Assembly: GCF_032670585.1 (NCBI RefSeq)
Contig: NZ_JAVQHL010000002.1
Coordinates: forward strand, 1,341,311 to 1,405,310
DNA: 64,000 nucleotides
Direction of reading: 5' to 3'
Source: Ostreiculturibacter nitratireducens
Lineage (GTDB): Bacteria; Pseudomonadota; Alphaproteobacteria; Rhodobacterales; Rhodobacteraceae
Below, one piece after another: positions 8,591 through 17,029 of this stretch. Positions within the stretch are counted from its first letter, which is position 1. Each line of letters opens with the position of its first letter. Under the pieces are notes generated by a model. It saw nothing but the letters and a program-made list of their open reading frames with translations, was not told the origin of the DNA and made no database searches. The translations under genes were made by a program, and so were the position numbers.

Positions 8591-9430
8591 ATGCCCTTGC
8601 CGAGATCATCCCGCGCCGATCCCGCAACCCATTACACGTGGGGAGACGGCTGCGATGGCTGGCGGCTGCTCGAGACGCCGGGTCTGAGTATCCGGGAGGA
8701 GCGGATGCCGCCCGGAACCTCGGAACGTCCACACCGGCATCTGTCGGGTCAGCAGGCGTTCTACGTGCTCTCAGGCACCTTGCTCATCCGTCTGCCGGAC
8801 GAAACGCGCCGGCTTGGACCGGGTGATCTCCTCGGCATTCCCGCGGGCATTGCCCACGAGGTTCTTAACGAGACCGGCGAGTCCGCTCGTTTCCTCGCTA
8901 TTACCGCCCCGGCAGTCGAAGGCGATCGCGAAGAGACCGGATCGCTTTCCGATAGCGCACGCGACAGTGCCAGCGCCGCGCCGGTCCTGATCCGATCTGC
9001 GAAGGCGTCGGATCGCGACGCCTTGCATGCGCTTTTAGCCGACTCGTGGCTCACCTTCTGGGCCCCGCATCTGCCGCCGGAAGCCGAGGCGCGGTTTCGG
9101 GCCGAGGATCCCGTCGCGCGGTTTCTCGACGCAGCGCTCGGCCGTATCCAGTTGGCCGAACTGGGCCCTGATTTGGTCGGCGCACTCCTTGTCGAGGATG
9201 ACTGTCTCGAAGATCTTCATGTGGCGCGCGAGTTTCAGGGAGGTGGCATCGGGCTGCGCCTGCTACGTCATGCCGAGGCGCTCGGTGCCCGCCGTTTGGA
9301 AGTTCGTACCTTCAATGAGCGCGCGATCCGCTTCTACGAACGCGCAGGCTGGAAGAGGCGGCGAACCTACCCTACGACGGAGATGGGATTCCCCACTTTG
9401 TCGCATGAATATGTCGCTCCGCTGAAATGA
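8591..9430 (+). CDS. Cupin-GNAT fusion protein
   Basis: A single 279-aa reading frame joins two domains. An N-terminal cupin (about 20-105) shows HRH (His48/His50), GTLLIRLPDETRRLGPGD and IPAGIAHEV (His89), consistent with a metal-binding beta-barrel. A C-terminal GNAT domain (about 132-275) shows LVGALLVEDD, FQGGGIG (acetyl-CoA loop) and NERAIRFYERAGW. I chose the ATG at 8591 because conserved sequence begins there; the frame stays open about 50 residues upstream. The stop overlaps the NUDIX-GNAT gene by 4 bases. The cupin could sense or bind the substrate that the GNAT domain acetylates. Confidence 0.85.
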   Translation: MPLPRSSRADPATHYTWGDGCDGWRLLETPGLSIREERMPPGTSERPHRHLSGQQAFYVLSGTLLIRLPDETRRLGPGDLLGIPAGIAHEVLNETGESARFLAITAPAVEGDREETGSLSDSARDSASAAPVLIRSAKASDRDALHALLADSWLTFWAPHLPPEAEARFRAEDPVARFLDAALGRIQLAELGPDLVGALLVEDDCLEDLHVAREFQGGGIGLRLLRHAEALGARRLEVRTFNERAIRFYERAGWKRRRTYPTTEMGFPTLSHEYVAPLK

Positions 9431-10332
9431 GACCGCGCCCCGCCGCCCGCCTGCTGGTCGTCGATCCGGATGACCGGGTCTTACTCCTGCAGTTCAATCA
9501 CCGCGACGGCCCCTTGGCCGGGCAGGTCTATTGGGCCACGCCGGGCGGTGCGCTCGAGCCGGGCGAAAGCTGGAAGGATGCCGCCCTGCGCGAACTCGCG
9601 GAGGAAACCGGGCTCGCCGCCACGGACCCCGGCGCGCCTGTCCATGCGCGCGACTTTCCCCTGCAGATGCCGGACGGCTCATGGGTCGAGGCGCAGGAGA
9701 GGTTCTTCCTCATCCGCACCGACAGGACCGACCTGAGCCTGTCGGGCCGGACCGTGCATGAGCGCGAGGTACTTGACCGCCACAAGTGGTGGCGCCTGAA
9801 CGACCTGGACGGGACCACCGACACCGTCCATCCGGGGAACATCCCCGGCATCCTCCGGCCACATCTGCACGGGCACCTCGGGTTGCGGCTAAGGCCCTAC
9901 GAGGCTGACCGGGATCTCGAGGGGTGCATGAGCCTGTGGCGCGCGGCCTCCGAGGCCGGGCATCCGTTCCTCGACGCCGCGACGCTGGATGCGGATGCGG
10001 CGGTCATCCGTGACACCTACATGCCGGCCGCCGAAATCACCGTCGCGGAGCGGGATGGCGCGGTGATCGGCTTCATCGCGCTTCTGGGCGACCTGGTGGG
10101 CGGGCTCTTCGTCGATCCCGCCGCACATCGCTCCGGGGCGGGCCGCGCCCTGATCGGGGAGGCCCTTCGGCACAAGGGGCGGCTGGCGGTCGAGGTCTAC
10201 GAGGCCAATGCAGGCGCGCGCGCCTTCTACGCCGCCTGCGGCTTCGCCGAGACGGGGCGGCGCGACACCGACGACCACGGACGCGCGCTGCCGCTGATCC
10301 GCATGACGGCGACGGACGGAGACCGGACATGA
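9427..10332 (+). CDS. NUDIX hydrolase-GNAT acetyltransferase fusion
   Basis: A 301-aa protein with a NUDIX domain (about 1-145) and a GNAT domain (about 150-295). The NUDIX box from Gly41 to Leu63 matches GX5EX7REUXEEXGU exactly, including RELAEETGL. The GNAT part has FIALLGDLVGGLFVDPAAHR, then SGAGRALI for acetyl-CoA and NAGARAFYAACGF. It is the second acetyltransferase fusion in a row, overlapping both neighbours by 4 bases, so the three genes 8591-10925 form a coupled operon. Combined hydrolysis of a nucleoside-diphosphate compound and acetylation is possible but unproven. Confidence 0.88.
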   Translation: MRPRPAARLLVVDPDDRVLLLQFNHRDGPLAGQVYWATPGGALEPGESWKDAALRELAEETGLAATDPGAPVHARDFPLQMPDGSWVEAQERFFLIRTDRTDLSLSGRTVHEREVLDRHKWWRLNDLDGTTDTVHPGNIPGILRPHLHGHLGLRLRPYEADRDLEGCMSLWRAASEAGHPFLDAATLDADAAVIRDTYMPAAEITVAERDGAVIGFIALLGDLVGGLFVDPAAHRSGAGRALIGEALRHKGRLAVEVYEANAGARAFYAACGFAETGRRDTDDHGRALPLIRMTATDGDRT

Positions 10333-10925
10333 CCGCACTGACAGCCCTCGATGGGGCCGACTGGTTGAACCCGCCGCCCGCCTGGAACCGGGCAGCCGAG
10401 GCCCTGACCTTGGAAACCGGCGAGCGCACGGATTTCTGGCGCGATACGCTCTACGGCTTTCGTCGCGACAGCGGCCATGCGCTGCTGGTGCCGGTCGAGG
10501 GCGACTTCACGGCCCATGTCGGCTTCGACGGTGACTACCAGGCGCTTTACGATCAGGCCGGGGTGATGCTGCGCCGGGACGAGGCGCACTGGATCAAGGC
10601 GGGGATCGAACTGTCCGACGGGGTGGCGAACCTTTCGGTCGTGGTGACGCGGGGGGCTTCGGACTGGTCCACGGTGGCGCTGGGACCTGCGCCCGGGCCG
10701 CAACGCCTGCGCCTGACGCGGACAGGCGGCGCCGTCGTGATCCAGGCGCGCAATGCCGCGAACCGCTGGCAACTCCTACGGGTGGCGCCTTTTCCCGAGG
10801 GGCCGGCGCATGTCGGGCCCATGGCGTGTTCGCCCGAGCGTGCGGGGTTCAGGGCGCGCTTCAGCGAGTTCACCCTCGGCCCCGCCGTCGCCTCGGCGCT
10901 TCACGACGACACCCCGGCCTACTAG
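10329..10925 (+). CDS. DUF1349 domain protein
   Basis: A 198-aa protein resembling the DUF1349 (YesU-like) family, with a predicted concanavalin-like beta-sandwich. Supporting segments are TDFWRDTLYGF, GDFTAHVGFDGDYQALYDQAGVML and HWIKAGIEL, followed by a strand with LSVVVTRG and a late MACSPERAGFRARFSEF. The family is thought to bind small molecules or carbohydrates; no enzyme activity is established. It overlaps the NUDIX-GNAT gene by 4 bases and ends 13 bases from the convergent acyltransferase gene. Confidence 0.85.
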   Translation: MTALTALDGADWLNPPPAWNRAAEALTLETGERTDFWRDTLYGFRRDSGHALLVPVEGDFTAHVGFDGDYQALYDQAGVMLRRDEAHWIKAGIELSDGVANLSVVVTRGASDWSTVALGPAPGPQRLRLTRTGGAVVIQARNAANRWQLLRVAPFPEGPAHVGPMACSPERAGFRARFSEFTLGPAVASALHDDTPAY

Positions 10926-10937
10926 GGGCCCTCGCCG

Positions 10938-12038
10938 TCAGACCACCCGCCGCACCAGCGCGGACCTGCGCGATAGCGCCGTCAGTCCGAAGGCCGCGAG
11001 GGCCGTAGCGACCACGGACACCGGCAAGGCCACGCCATGCGGCACGCCCGTGCCATCGAGCGCGCGGCTCGCAGCCACCAGGATCGGCGCGTGCAGGATG
11101 AAGGCGCCGTAGCTGTTCGCCGCCGCCCAGGTCCAGAACGCCTTGGCGCGATCGCCGCTGCGCTGGGTCCAGTGGACGAGCGCGGCGATGGTGCCAAGGG
11201 CGACCAGCGGCTCCCAGAAGGCATAGGAGATAGCGGCCAGCGAAAAGCCCGTTTCGAAGCGGGGGGCATCGGTCGACAGCAGCACGGCCGGCAGAACGGG
11301 GAGCGTCGCCAGACCTACGGCCATGGAGCGCCACAGGCTGCGCGCCGGTAGACGGTCGAGCCAGCCGTTCCGACACGCCTGCACGCCGACCACGAAGAGA
11401 ACGACGTAGGATGCGAAATAGCCAAGCTGGAAGCCCGCGACCGTCGCGCCGACCGGCACGACCTGCCGGATTGCGAGGGCGGCGAGGCCAGTGAGGAGCG
11501 CGAGGCCAAACCTATGAACGAAGGGCGGCACGGGCCGGGTTTCGCCAACGTGTCCAGGCCAGACGGTGAGGACGATGGAGAAGACCAGCAGGGCCGCCGG
11601 AAACCAGAGTGGGCCAAGGATGAAGCTGGCCTGCAGGATACGTCGGCCCGTCTCCGCGAGGATGTCGCCAGGAGGGGCGCTGGCCAGCGCGGCGGTCAGT
11701 GGTCCGAGCACGAAGCCGAACATAAGGACCGGCAGCCCGAGCCGAAGGACGCGCTCGGACAGGAAGGCGGCCGCACCCTTCCGGTCCAGCGATCTCGGCG
11801 CGAGCGCGCCCGAGAGCATGAAGAACAGCCCCATGAAAAAGGCCTGGTTCACGGCAGCGAGGAAGGTGAGCGGTATGCTCGTCGCCTCGGTAGCCTTGAA
11901 GAACCAGCTGCCGCTCGCACCGTAGGTGATGGCGGCGTGGTGCAGGATCACCAGCAGGATGAGGCCCGTGCGCAGCCGGTCGATCCAGACGGCGCGGGTG
12001 AGGGACGGGGCGGGTCGGATTGCGGTGATGGTGGTCAT
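10938..12038 (-). CDS. Acyltransferase 3 family membrane protein
   Basis: A 366-aa polytopic membrane protein with about ten hydrophobic segments. The N-terminal motif RLRTGLILLVILHHAAITYG carries the paired His typical of acyltransferase-3 (OafA/OpgC/NolL-like) proteins, and FFMLSGAL follows at about residue 75. Members O-acetylate or O-succinylate glycans and other envelope molecules. I chose the start at 12038 (MTTITAIRP) because it gives the normal short N-terminus; an in-frame start at 12110 adds 24 atypical residues. It converges with the DUF1349 gene, with 12 bases between them. Confidence 0.85.
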   Translation of the reverse strand: MTTITAIRPAPSLTRAVWIDRLRTGLILLVILHHAAITYGASGSWFFKATEATSIPLTFLAAVNQAFFMGLFFMLSGALAPRSLDRKGAAAFLSERVLRLGLPVLMFGFVLGPLTAALASAPPGDILAETGRRILQASFILGPLWFPAALLVFSIVLTVWPGHVGETRPVPPFVHRFGLALLTGLAALAIRQVVPVGATVAGFQLGYFASYVVLFVVGVQACRNGWLDRLPARSLWRSMAVGLATLPVLPAVLLSTDAPRFETGFSLAAISYAFWEPLVALGTIAALVHWTQRSGDRAKAFWTWAAANSYGAFILHAPILVAASRALDGTGVPHGVALPVSVVATALAAFGLTALSRRSALVRRVV

Positions 12039-12134
12039 GGTCGCGCCTTGCTGAAGAGCTGGCGCCACCCATGCAGAGGAAGTGCGCCCCCGCACAGAAC
12101 CAGTCGTCATCGATTGATGGGAGCCGGTTCGGGT

Positions 12135-13571
12135 TTATCCTCCGTCGCCCCTGTCCAGAAGCCGGAGCAGCGTCTCGGCGAAGCGACGGGCATCGCGGGC
12201 GTTTGCGGTACCAAACCCGATGACGAGCCCCTGCACGGGAGCATCGAGGAAATAGTCGGACAACGAAGACACGGCAAAGCCGGCGTCGTTCAGCGACGCG
12301 CGCAGCGGGCCGTCATCCGCCACCTCCGGCAAGCGGGCCGTCAGCTGTAGGCCGCCATCGGGAGCGGAAAGCTGGACGCGGTCCCCGAGCGCCTCGGTCA
12401 GCGCCGACGTGACGAGCCGCAGGCGCTCGCGATAGGCCGAGGAGATCGCCGCGACATGCGCGCGGTAGGCTCCCTGCGCCATGAACTCCGCCAGAGCCGC
12501 CTGTGCGTGGACATTGGCCGCGAGGCCCAGCCTGCGCTGCACCGCCTGAACGGCGTCGGCGCTGCCCTTGGGCGCCACCAGCCAGCCGATGCGCAGACCC
12601 GGCAGCAGGCTCTTGGCGGCGCTGCCCAGATAGACGACATGACCGGCGTCGGGCAGCGCCGCCAGCGCGGCGATGCCTCTGCCTTCCCAGACGAATTCGC
12701 TGTCGTAGTCGTCTTCGACGATCATCGCGCCAGTGGCGCGGGCGGCCTCGACAAGGGCAAGGCGGCGCGGCATCGGCAGGCGCACGCCTGTGGGATACTG
12801 CGTCGAGGGCGTGAGATAAATCAGCCGAACAGCGTTCAGGTCGGCTGCTGCGGGATCGGCACCCTGCGCGTCCACCGGTAGCGCGCGGCAGGTCAGCCCG
12901 GCCGCCTCGAACGTCGCGCGCGCACTGATGTAGCCGGGGCTCTCGACCAGCGCGACCTCGCCCGGATCCGCGAACGTGGCTGCGGCGATCATGAGGCTCG
13001 CCTGCGTTCCGGGCGTCACGACGATATCCTCGGGCGAGCAGACCAGTCCGCGGTGGCGGTGCAGCTGGTCGGCCAGCACCTTGCGAAGTTCGGGGAGGCC
13101 CTCGAAATGGGCATAGCCCTCGGCCCCGTCCTGGCGGTGCCGCGCGGCGCGGCGCAGGACCCGGCCCCAGGCGTCGGCGGGAAACAGCGCCGGATCGGGC
13201 GAGCCGGGGGCAAGCCGGCCCTCGGACAATCCCCGGCGAAGGGTCGTGCCTGCGGCCCGCGCGCGATCCGACAGGCGGACGGACGATGTAGAACCGGACG
13301 CCCGTCCGAGATCCAGTGCCGCCACGCGCGGCAGCGTCCCGGGCCGGACCTCGATCACCCCCTCGGCGGCCAGAAGCTCGTAGGCCGCATTCACCGTGTT
13401 GCGCCCGACGCCGAGAAGGGCCGAGGCCGCGCGCGACGAGGGTAGCGACTCGCCGGCAGTCAGCCGCCCCTCCAGAACCGCCGTCCGAATGCCGCGATAG
13501 AGCCGGGCGACCAATGTCTCGGACGCCGCGGGGTCGACCGTCACGAGGCTCGCAAAGACTGCTGGTTCCAT
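12135..13571 (-). CDS. MocR-type PLP-dependent GntR regulator (PdxR-like)
   Basis: A 478-aa fusion of an N-terminal GntR winged helix (about 10-80, with the segment SLPSSRAASALLGVGRNTVN) and a class-I aminotransferase-like domain. The PLP Lys is in YLGSAAKSLLPGLRIGW (about residue 320) and the PLP-pyridine Asp in VEDDYDSEF. This is the MocR/PdxR architecture. Members sense PLP or PLP adducts and often control vitamin B6, GABA or taurine genes. It is divergent from a flavin-binding PNPOx-fold gene, with direct repeats between them. The start at 13571 (MEPAVFASL) is preferred over 13598. Confidence 0.9.
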   Translation of the reverse strand: MEPAVFASLVTVDPAASETLVARLYRGIRTAVLEGRLTAGESLPSSRAASALLGVGRNTVNAAYELLAAEGVIEVRPGTLPRVAALDLGRASGSTSSVRLSDRARAAGTTLRRGLSEGRLAPGSPDPALFPADAWGRVLRRAARHRQDGAEGYAHFEGLPELRKVLADQLHRHRGLVCSPEDIVVTPGTQASLMIAAATFADPGEVALVESPGYISARATFEAAGLTCRALPVDAQGADPAAADLNAVRLIYLTPSTQYPTGVRLPMPRRLALVEAARATGAMIVEDDYDSEFVWEGRGIAALAALPDAGHVVYLGSAAKSLLPGLRIGWLVAPKGSADAVQAVQRRLGLAANVHAQAALAEFMAQGAYRAHVAAISSAYRERLRLVTSALTEALGDRVQLSAPDGGLQLTARLPEVADDGPLRASLNDAGFAVSSLSDYFLDAPVQGLVIGFGTANARDARRFAETLLRLLDRGDGG

Positions 13572-13595
13572 GAAACGCCTGCCGACTGGCTCCTC

Positions 13596-13616
13596 CATGG
13601 GGCCAGATCATGGGGC
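13596..13616. promoter_or_regulatory. Direct repeats, candidate MocR operator
   Basis: Two copies of CATGGGGC (13596-13603 and 13609-13616) with a 13-base period lie in the 78-base region between the divergent MocR and PNPOx-like genes. MocR regulators commonly bind direct repeats, so this is the best operator candidate. Confidence 0.4.
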
Positions 13617-13649
13617 AGAAGGCGCCCATCCGAAAGAGGAAGATGCGCC

Positions 13650-14300
13650 ATGACCGACCAGCCCCGCTTCAACCGCGCCCGCAACCCCAAACGCGCCCTT
13701 TACGACGAGGCGACCGTCCACGCGATCCTCGACGCTGGGATGGTCGGGCATGTCGGCTTTGTCGCCGAGGGGCGGCCGATGGTGATGCCGATGGCCTACG
13801 CCCGTGGCCCCGGATGCCTCTGGCTGCACGGCGCGTCGAAGGCACGGATCGTGAAGCTGGCCCACGGTGCACCCCTGTCGATGACCGTGACGCTGCTCGA
13901 CGGGATCGTGGCCGCACGGTCGGGGTTCCATCATTCGGTGAACTACCGCTCGGCGGTGGTGCACGGGACCGGGCGTGCCGTGACGGACCCCGAAGACTTG
14001 GAAACCGCCCTTCAGGCCATCACCGAGCATCTGCTGCCAGGCCGCTATGCCGAAATCCGCCCGATGACCGCTCAGGAGCGCAAGGCAACAGGAGTCGTCG
14101 CCCTGACGATCGAGGCCGCCAGTGCCAAGGTCCGCGGCGGCCCGCCCGTGGATGACGAGGGCGACCATGCGCTCGGCCTCTGGGGCGGTGTCGTACCGGT
14201 GGTCACGGCGCTCGGCCGAGGCCTGCCCGACGCGCATACGCCTGAAACCTTGCCCGAACCGCCGTCGATCGCCCGCGCCCGCGCGCGGTTCGCATTTTGA
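13650..14300 (+). CDS. Pyridoxamine 5'-phosphate oxidase-fold flavin-nucleotide-binding protein
   Basis: A 216-aa protein with the split-barrel FMN-binding fold of the PNPOx-like superfamily. Residues about 20-150 hold MVGHVGFVAEGRPMVMPMAY, LWLHGASKARIVKL, SMTVTLLDGIVAARS and FHHSVNYRSAVVHG, all typical of the 'flavin-nucleotide-binding protein' subgroup. True PNPOx activity in vitamin B6 synthesis is not implied; many members are uncharacterised or bind other flavins or haem. The gene is divergent from the PLP-sensing MocR regulator, which probably controls it. Confidence 0.88.
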   Translation: MTDQPRFNRARNPKRALYDEATVHAILDAGMVGHVGFVAEGRPMVMPMAYARGPGCLWLHGASKARIVKLAHGAPLSMTVTLLDGIVAARSGFHHSVNYRSAVVHGTGRAVTDPEDLETALQAITEHLLPGRYAEIRPMTAQERKATGVVALTIEAASAKVRGGPPVDDEGDHALGLWGGVVPVVTALGRGLPDAHTPETLPEPPSIARARARFAF

Positions 14301-14331
14301 CCTCATGATCCCCCTTCAAGGAACCAGACCC

Positions 14332-14544
14332 ATGACCTTCGCCGATACCACCTTCGCGACCCCCCGCTTCATCCTGCCCCTGAGGGAGACCCTTTCGAGC
14401 CTCTGCAACCGTCAGCGCACGGCATCAGTGATCGCGCATCTCGATGACCGGCTGCGTGCCGATGTCGGTCTGCCGCCGAAGAGTGAGCGCACGCTCCTGC
14501 CGCACGAAGCCGCGGCGCGCGCCGCCATGATGGCGTGGCGCTAG
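14332..14544 (+). CDS. DUF1127-like small protein
   Basis: A 70-aa basic protein beginning MTFADTTFATPRF. The central segment RQRTASVIAHLDDRLRADVGL matches the DUF1127/YjiS-like signature of a basic helix followed by an L-x-D-h-G-L turn. AAGGAACCAGACCC upstream offers a ribosome site. It is 31 bases downstream of the PNPOx-like gene and may share its transcript. It is the second such protein in the window (compare 5305-5544). Function unknown; RNA binding has been proposed for relatives. Confidence 0.7.
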   Translation: MTFADTTFATPRFILPLRETLSSLCNRQRTASVIAHLDDRLRADVGLPPKSERTLLPHEAAARAAMMAWR

Positions 14545-14576
14545 GCCGACAAGACAGTTACCGGAGCACCATCGCG

Positions 14577-16514
14577 ATGAGACACCGTTTTCTTTCCAGC
14601 TTCCTTGTCGGGGCGGCTCTGATCGGCTTGACCGTTTCCGTTTGCGCCGAGGACGACGCCATGACCCGTTGGACAGATCCCGAAAACCGCTTCACTCTCG
14701 TTTCGCCCGAGGGATGGCAGCTCGACGGGTCGGGACCCTTTGTGGAGCTTACCAGTCCGGAGGGTGACATCGCGCTCTGGTTCGGTCTGTCGGACGCAAG
14801 CGAACCGACGCAGGCGGTCGATACCGCGTGGAGCGCGGCTGGCGAGACTGTGCCCGCCCCCCACGCCGTTGTCCCGGCCCCACCCCGCGAAGGGGTCGAG
14901 ACCGCGACGGCCTTCGCCTATCCGCCCGAGGGCGACGTGATCCGTCAGGCTGTCGTCGAGAGCCGCGGCGGCCGCCTGCATGTGACACTGATCCGCGGAA
15001 CGCTGGCCGCGCTCGAGCGGCGCGGCGCGCAGGTGAACATCGCCGTGACGGGGTTCCAGCCTGCCGATGCGGCGACTGTCGACCTCACCGGTATCGCGCC
15101 TGATGACCTCGATGCGGCGGATCTGGATGCGCTGGGTTCCTACGTTCAGGACAACCTCGACCGCTTCGACGTACCGGGCGCCGTCGTCGCCGTGGTGCAG
15201 GGCGGCGAGGTCCGGATGCTGCAGGGCTTCGGCGTCCGCGCCCTCGACACAGACGATGCGGTGACACCGGACACCCGGATGATGATTGGTTCGATCGGCA
15301 AGTCGATGACGACGCTGCTGATGGCCCGGCTGGTGGAGGAAGGACGGTTGTCGTGGGACCAACCGGTGCAGAGCGTCCTGCCAGGCTTTGCCGTCGCCGA
15401 TCCGGAGCTTTCGGAGACGATCACCGTCCAGAACCTCGTCTGCGCCTGCTCGGGCGTGCCGCGCCGCGACATGGAATTCCTGTTCAACGCGGAAAGCCTC
15501 GATGCCGAGACGGTGATCGGCTCTCTGGCCGGGTTCGAGTTCTTCACCGGGTTCGGCGAGGCCTTCCAGTATTCGAACCAGCTGGTCGCAACGGGCGGCT
15601 GGGTCGCAGCCGCCGCCGACGCTGCCGAATGGGGTGCGTTGGACGCCGGCTATGCCCGCTTGCTGGAGGAACGCCTGTTCGCCCCCCTTGGCATGACCCG
15701 CTCCACGCTCGACTTTTCCGAGGTCATGGCCGATGCCGATGTCGCCACGCCTCACGCGCCCCATGGCGCGGGTCAGCGCCGCGCACTGCCGATCCAGACC
15801 GAAGCCGCGCTTCTGCCCGTGGCACCAGCCGGCGCGCATTGGTCCACCGCGGCCGACATGGCACGCTATCTCGAGGCGCTTCTGTCCACCGGCGGCGAGC
15901 ACGGCATCGTCGCGCCCGAGAGCCTCGCCCATCTGACCGCGCCACAGGTGCCGGTCAGCGCGACAATGTCTTACGGGCTCGGCTGGTTCGTCGAGGACTG
16001 GAAGGGTCAGCGTCTGATCCACCACGGCGGCAACACCTTCGGCTTTACGAGCGAGGTGGCCTTCCTGCCCGAAGCGGGTACTGGCATCGTGATCCTGACC
16101 AACGCGGGCCGGGCGAACGACTTCGTCCAGGCGGTCCGCGCGCGGTTCCTCGAAGTGCTGTTCGACCTGCCAGAAAACCACCACGCTGGCGCCCTGATTG
16201 CCCGGGCCGAGGCCGACCGCCGTGCGGCTGACTGGGCCAACGCCCGACCGATCCCGCCCGAGGTGGCCAGTGCCGCCGTGGAACGGTATCGGTCGAGTGT
16301 CCTGGGCGAGGTGGCCCTGCGGCGCGACGGCGACCGGCTGATCTTCGATATCGGGGAGATGGCGGGCGAGCTTCGCGTTGACCCCGCAAGACCCGAACGC
16401 TGGATCGTCTGGGAAGGGCCGCTCTTCACCACGCCGCTCGCCTTCGATCCGGCGACCCGGTCGCTGAGTTTCGGCGAAGGCGCAGCGCAGTACGTGTTCG
16501 AGGCGGTACAATGA
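14577..16514 (+). CDS. Serine beta-lactamase-like hydrolase (class C/esterase type), exported
   Basis: A 645-aa protein with a signal peptide (MRHRFLSSFLVGAALIGLTV, then a likely cut after VCA). An N-terminal extension of about 150 residues precedes the beta-lactamase-fold domain (about 190-520). Motifs are SIGK (Ser239-Lys242), Y332-S-N, and HHGG (about 482-485) in place of KTG. The extra C-terminal beta domain (about 550-645) is common in this family. Such proteins act as D-aminopeptidases, esterases or peptidoglycan hydrolases in the periplasm. The longer start at 14535 overlaps the upstream gene and lacks a signal sequence at its beginning. The stop overlaps the SH3 gene by 4 bases. Confidence 0.88.
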   Translation: MRHRFLSSFLVGAALIGLTVSVCAEDDAMTRWTDPENRFTLVSPEGWQLDGSGPFVELTSPEGDIALWFGLSDASEPTQAVDTAWSAAGETVPAPHAVVPAPPREGVETATAFAYPPEGDVIRQAVVESRGGRLHVTLIRGTLAALERRGAQVNIAVTGFQPADAATVDLTGIAPDDLDAADLDALGSYVQDNLDRFDVPGAVVAVVQGGEVRMLQGFGVRALDTDDAVTPDTRMMIGSIGKSMTTLLMARLVEEGRLSWDQPVQSVLPGFAVADPELSETITVQNLVCACSGVPRRDMEFLFNAESLDAETVIGSLAGFEFFTGFGEAFQYSNQLVATGGWVAAAADAAEWGALDAGYARLLEERLFAPLGMTRSTLDFSEVMADADVATPHAPHGAGQRRALPIQTEAALLPVAPAGAHWSTAADMARYLEALLSTGGEHGIVAPESLAHLTAPQVPVSATMSYGLGWFVEDWKGQRLIHHGGNTFGFTSEVAFLPEAGTGIVILTNAGRANDFVQAVRARFLEVLFDLPENHHAGALIARAEADRRAADWANARPIPPEVASAAVERYRSSVLGEVALRRDGDRLIFDIGEMAGELRVDPARPERWIVWEGPLFTTPLAFDPATRSLSFGEGAAQYVFEAVQ

Positions 16515-17029
16515 ATTTTGCCAAAGGCGTCCTCCCGCTCCTCGCGGCACTTGCGCCGATCGCGCTCATCGGCTCTTCCGGTCACGCAGCGGCCGAACCG
16601 GTCCGCGTGGGAGCCGAGCATTGTGTCGTCCACGTTTCGCCCGAAGATCCGCTGAACCTGCGCGTCGGGCCCGGAACCGGCCACCGGGTCGTGACCCGCT
16701 TGCCCTATGCGACCTGCGGACTGACCGTAACCGCAGCGTGCCGCGGCAACTGGTGCCCGGTGGAGGACGGCCACCATGCCGGCTGGGTGCACCGCCGCCA
16801 CATCGCGGCGGTGTCGCGCGCAACGAACTGCCTCAGCCCGCTCACACAGCCGCAAGCCGTGGCACTGCGGGCCTGGCCGTCCGATGGTTCGCGAGTGCTT
16901 GCACGCCTCGCTCCACGAAGCTGCGGCATCGCCCTTCTACCATATCAAGTAGAGGGCTGGCAGAAGGTCCGCCAAGGGGGATGGGAAGGCTGGGTCCGGC
17001 TGTCGGACCTTCTCTTCATCGATGGATAG
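16511..17029 (+). CDS. Exported SH3b-domain protein
   Basis: A 172-aa secreted or periplasmic protein. It has a signal peptide (about residues 1-28, cut near GHAAA) and two bacterial SH3-like repeats at about 33-98 and 103-170. The first has PLNLRVGPGTGH, CRGNWCPVEDG and AGWVHRRH; the second has VALRAWPSDGSRVLARL, GWQKVRQGGWEGWV. SH3b domains bind cell-wall peptides or protein partners. Translational coupling (4-base overlap) with the beta-lactamase-like gene suggests joint action in the periplasm, for example wall targeting. The cysteines may form disulfides. Confidence 0.87.
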   Translation: MNFAKGVLPLLAALAPIALIGSSGHAAAEPVRVGAEHCVVHVSPEDPLNLRVGPGTGHRVVTRLPYATCGLTVTAACRGNWCPVEDGHHAGWVHRRHIAAVSRATNCLSPLTQPQAVALRAWPSDGSRVLARLAPRSCGIALLPYQVEGWQKVRQGGWEGWVRLSDLLFIDG

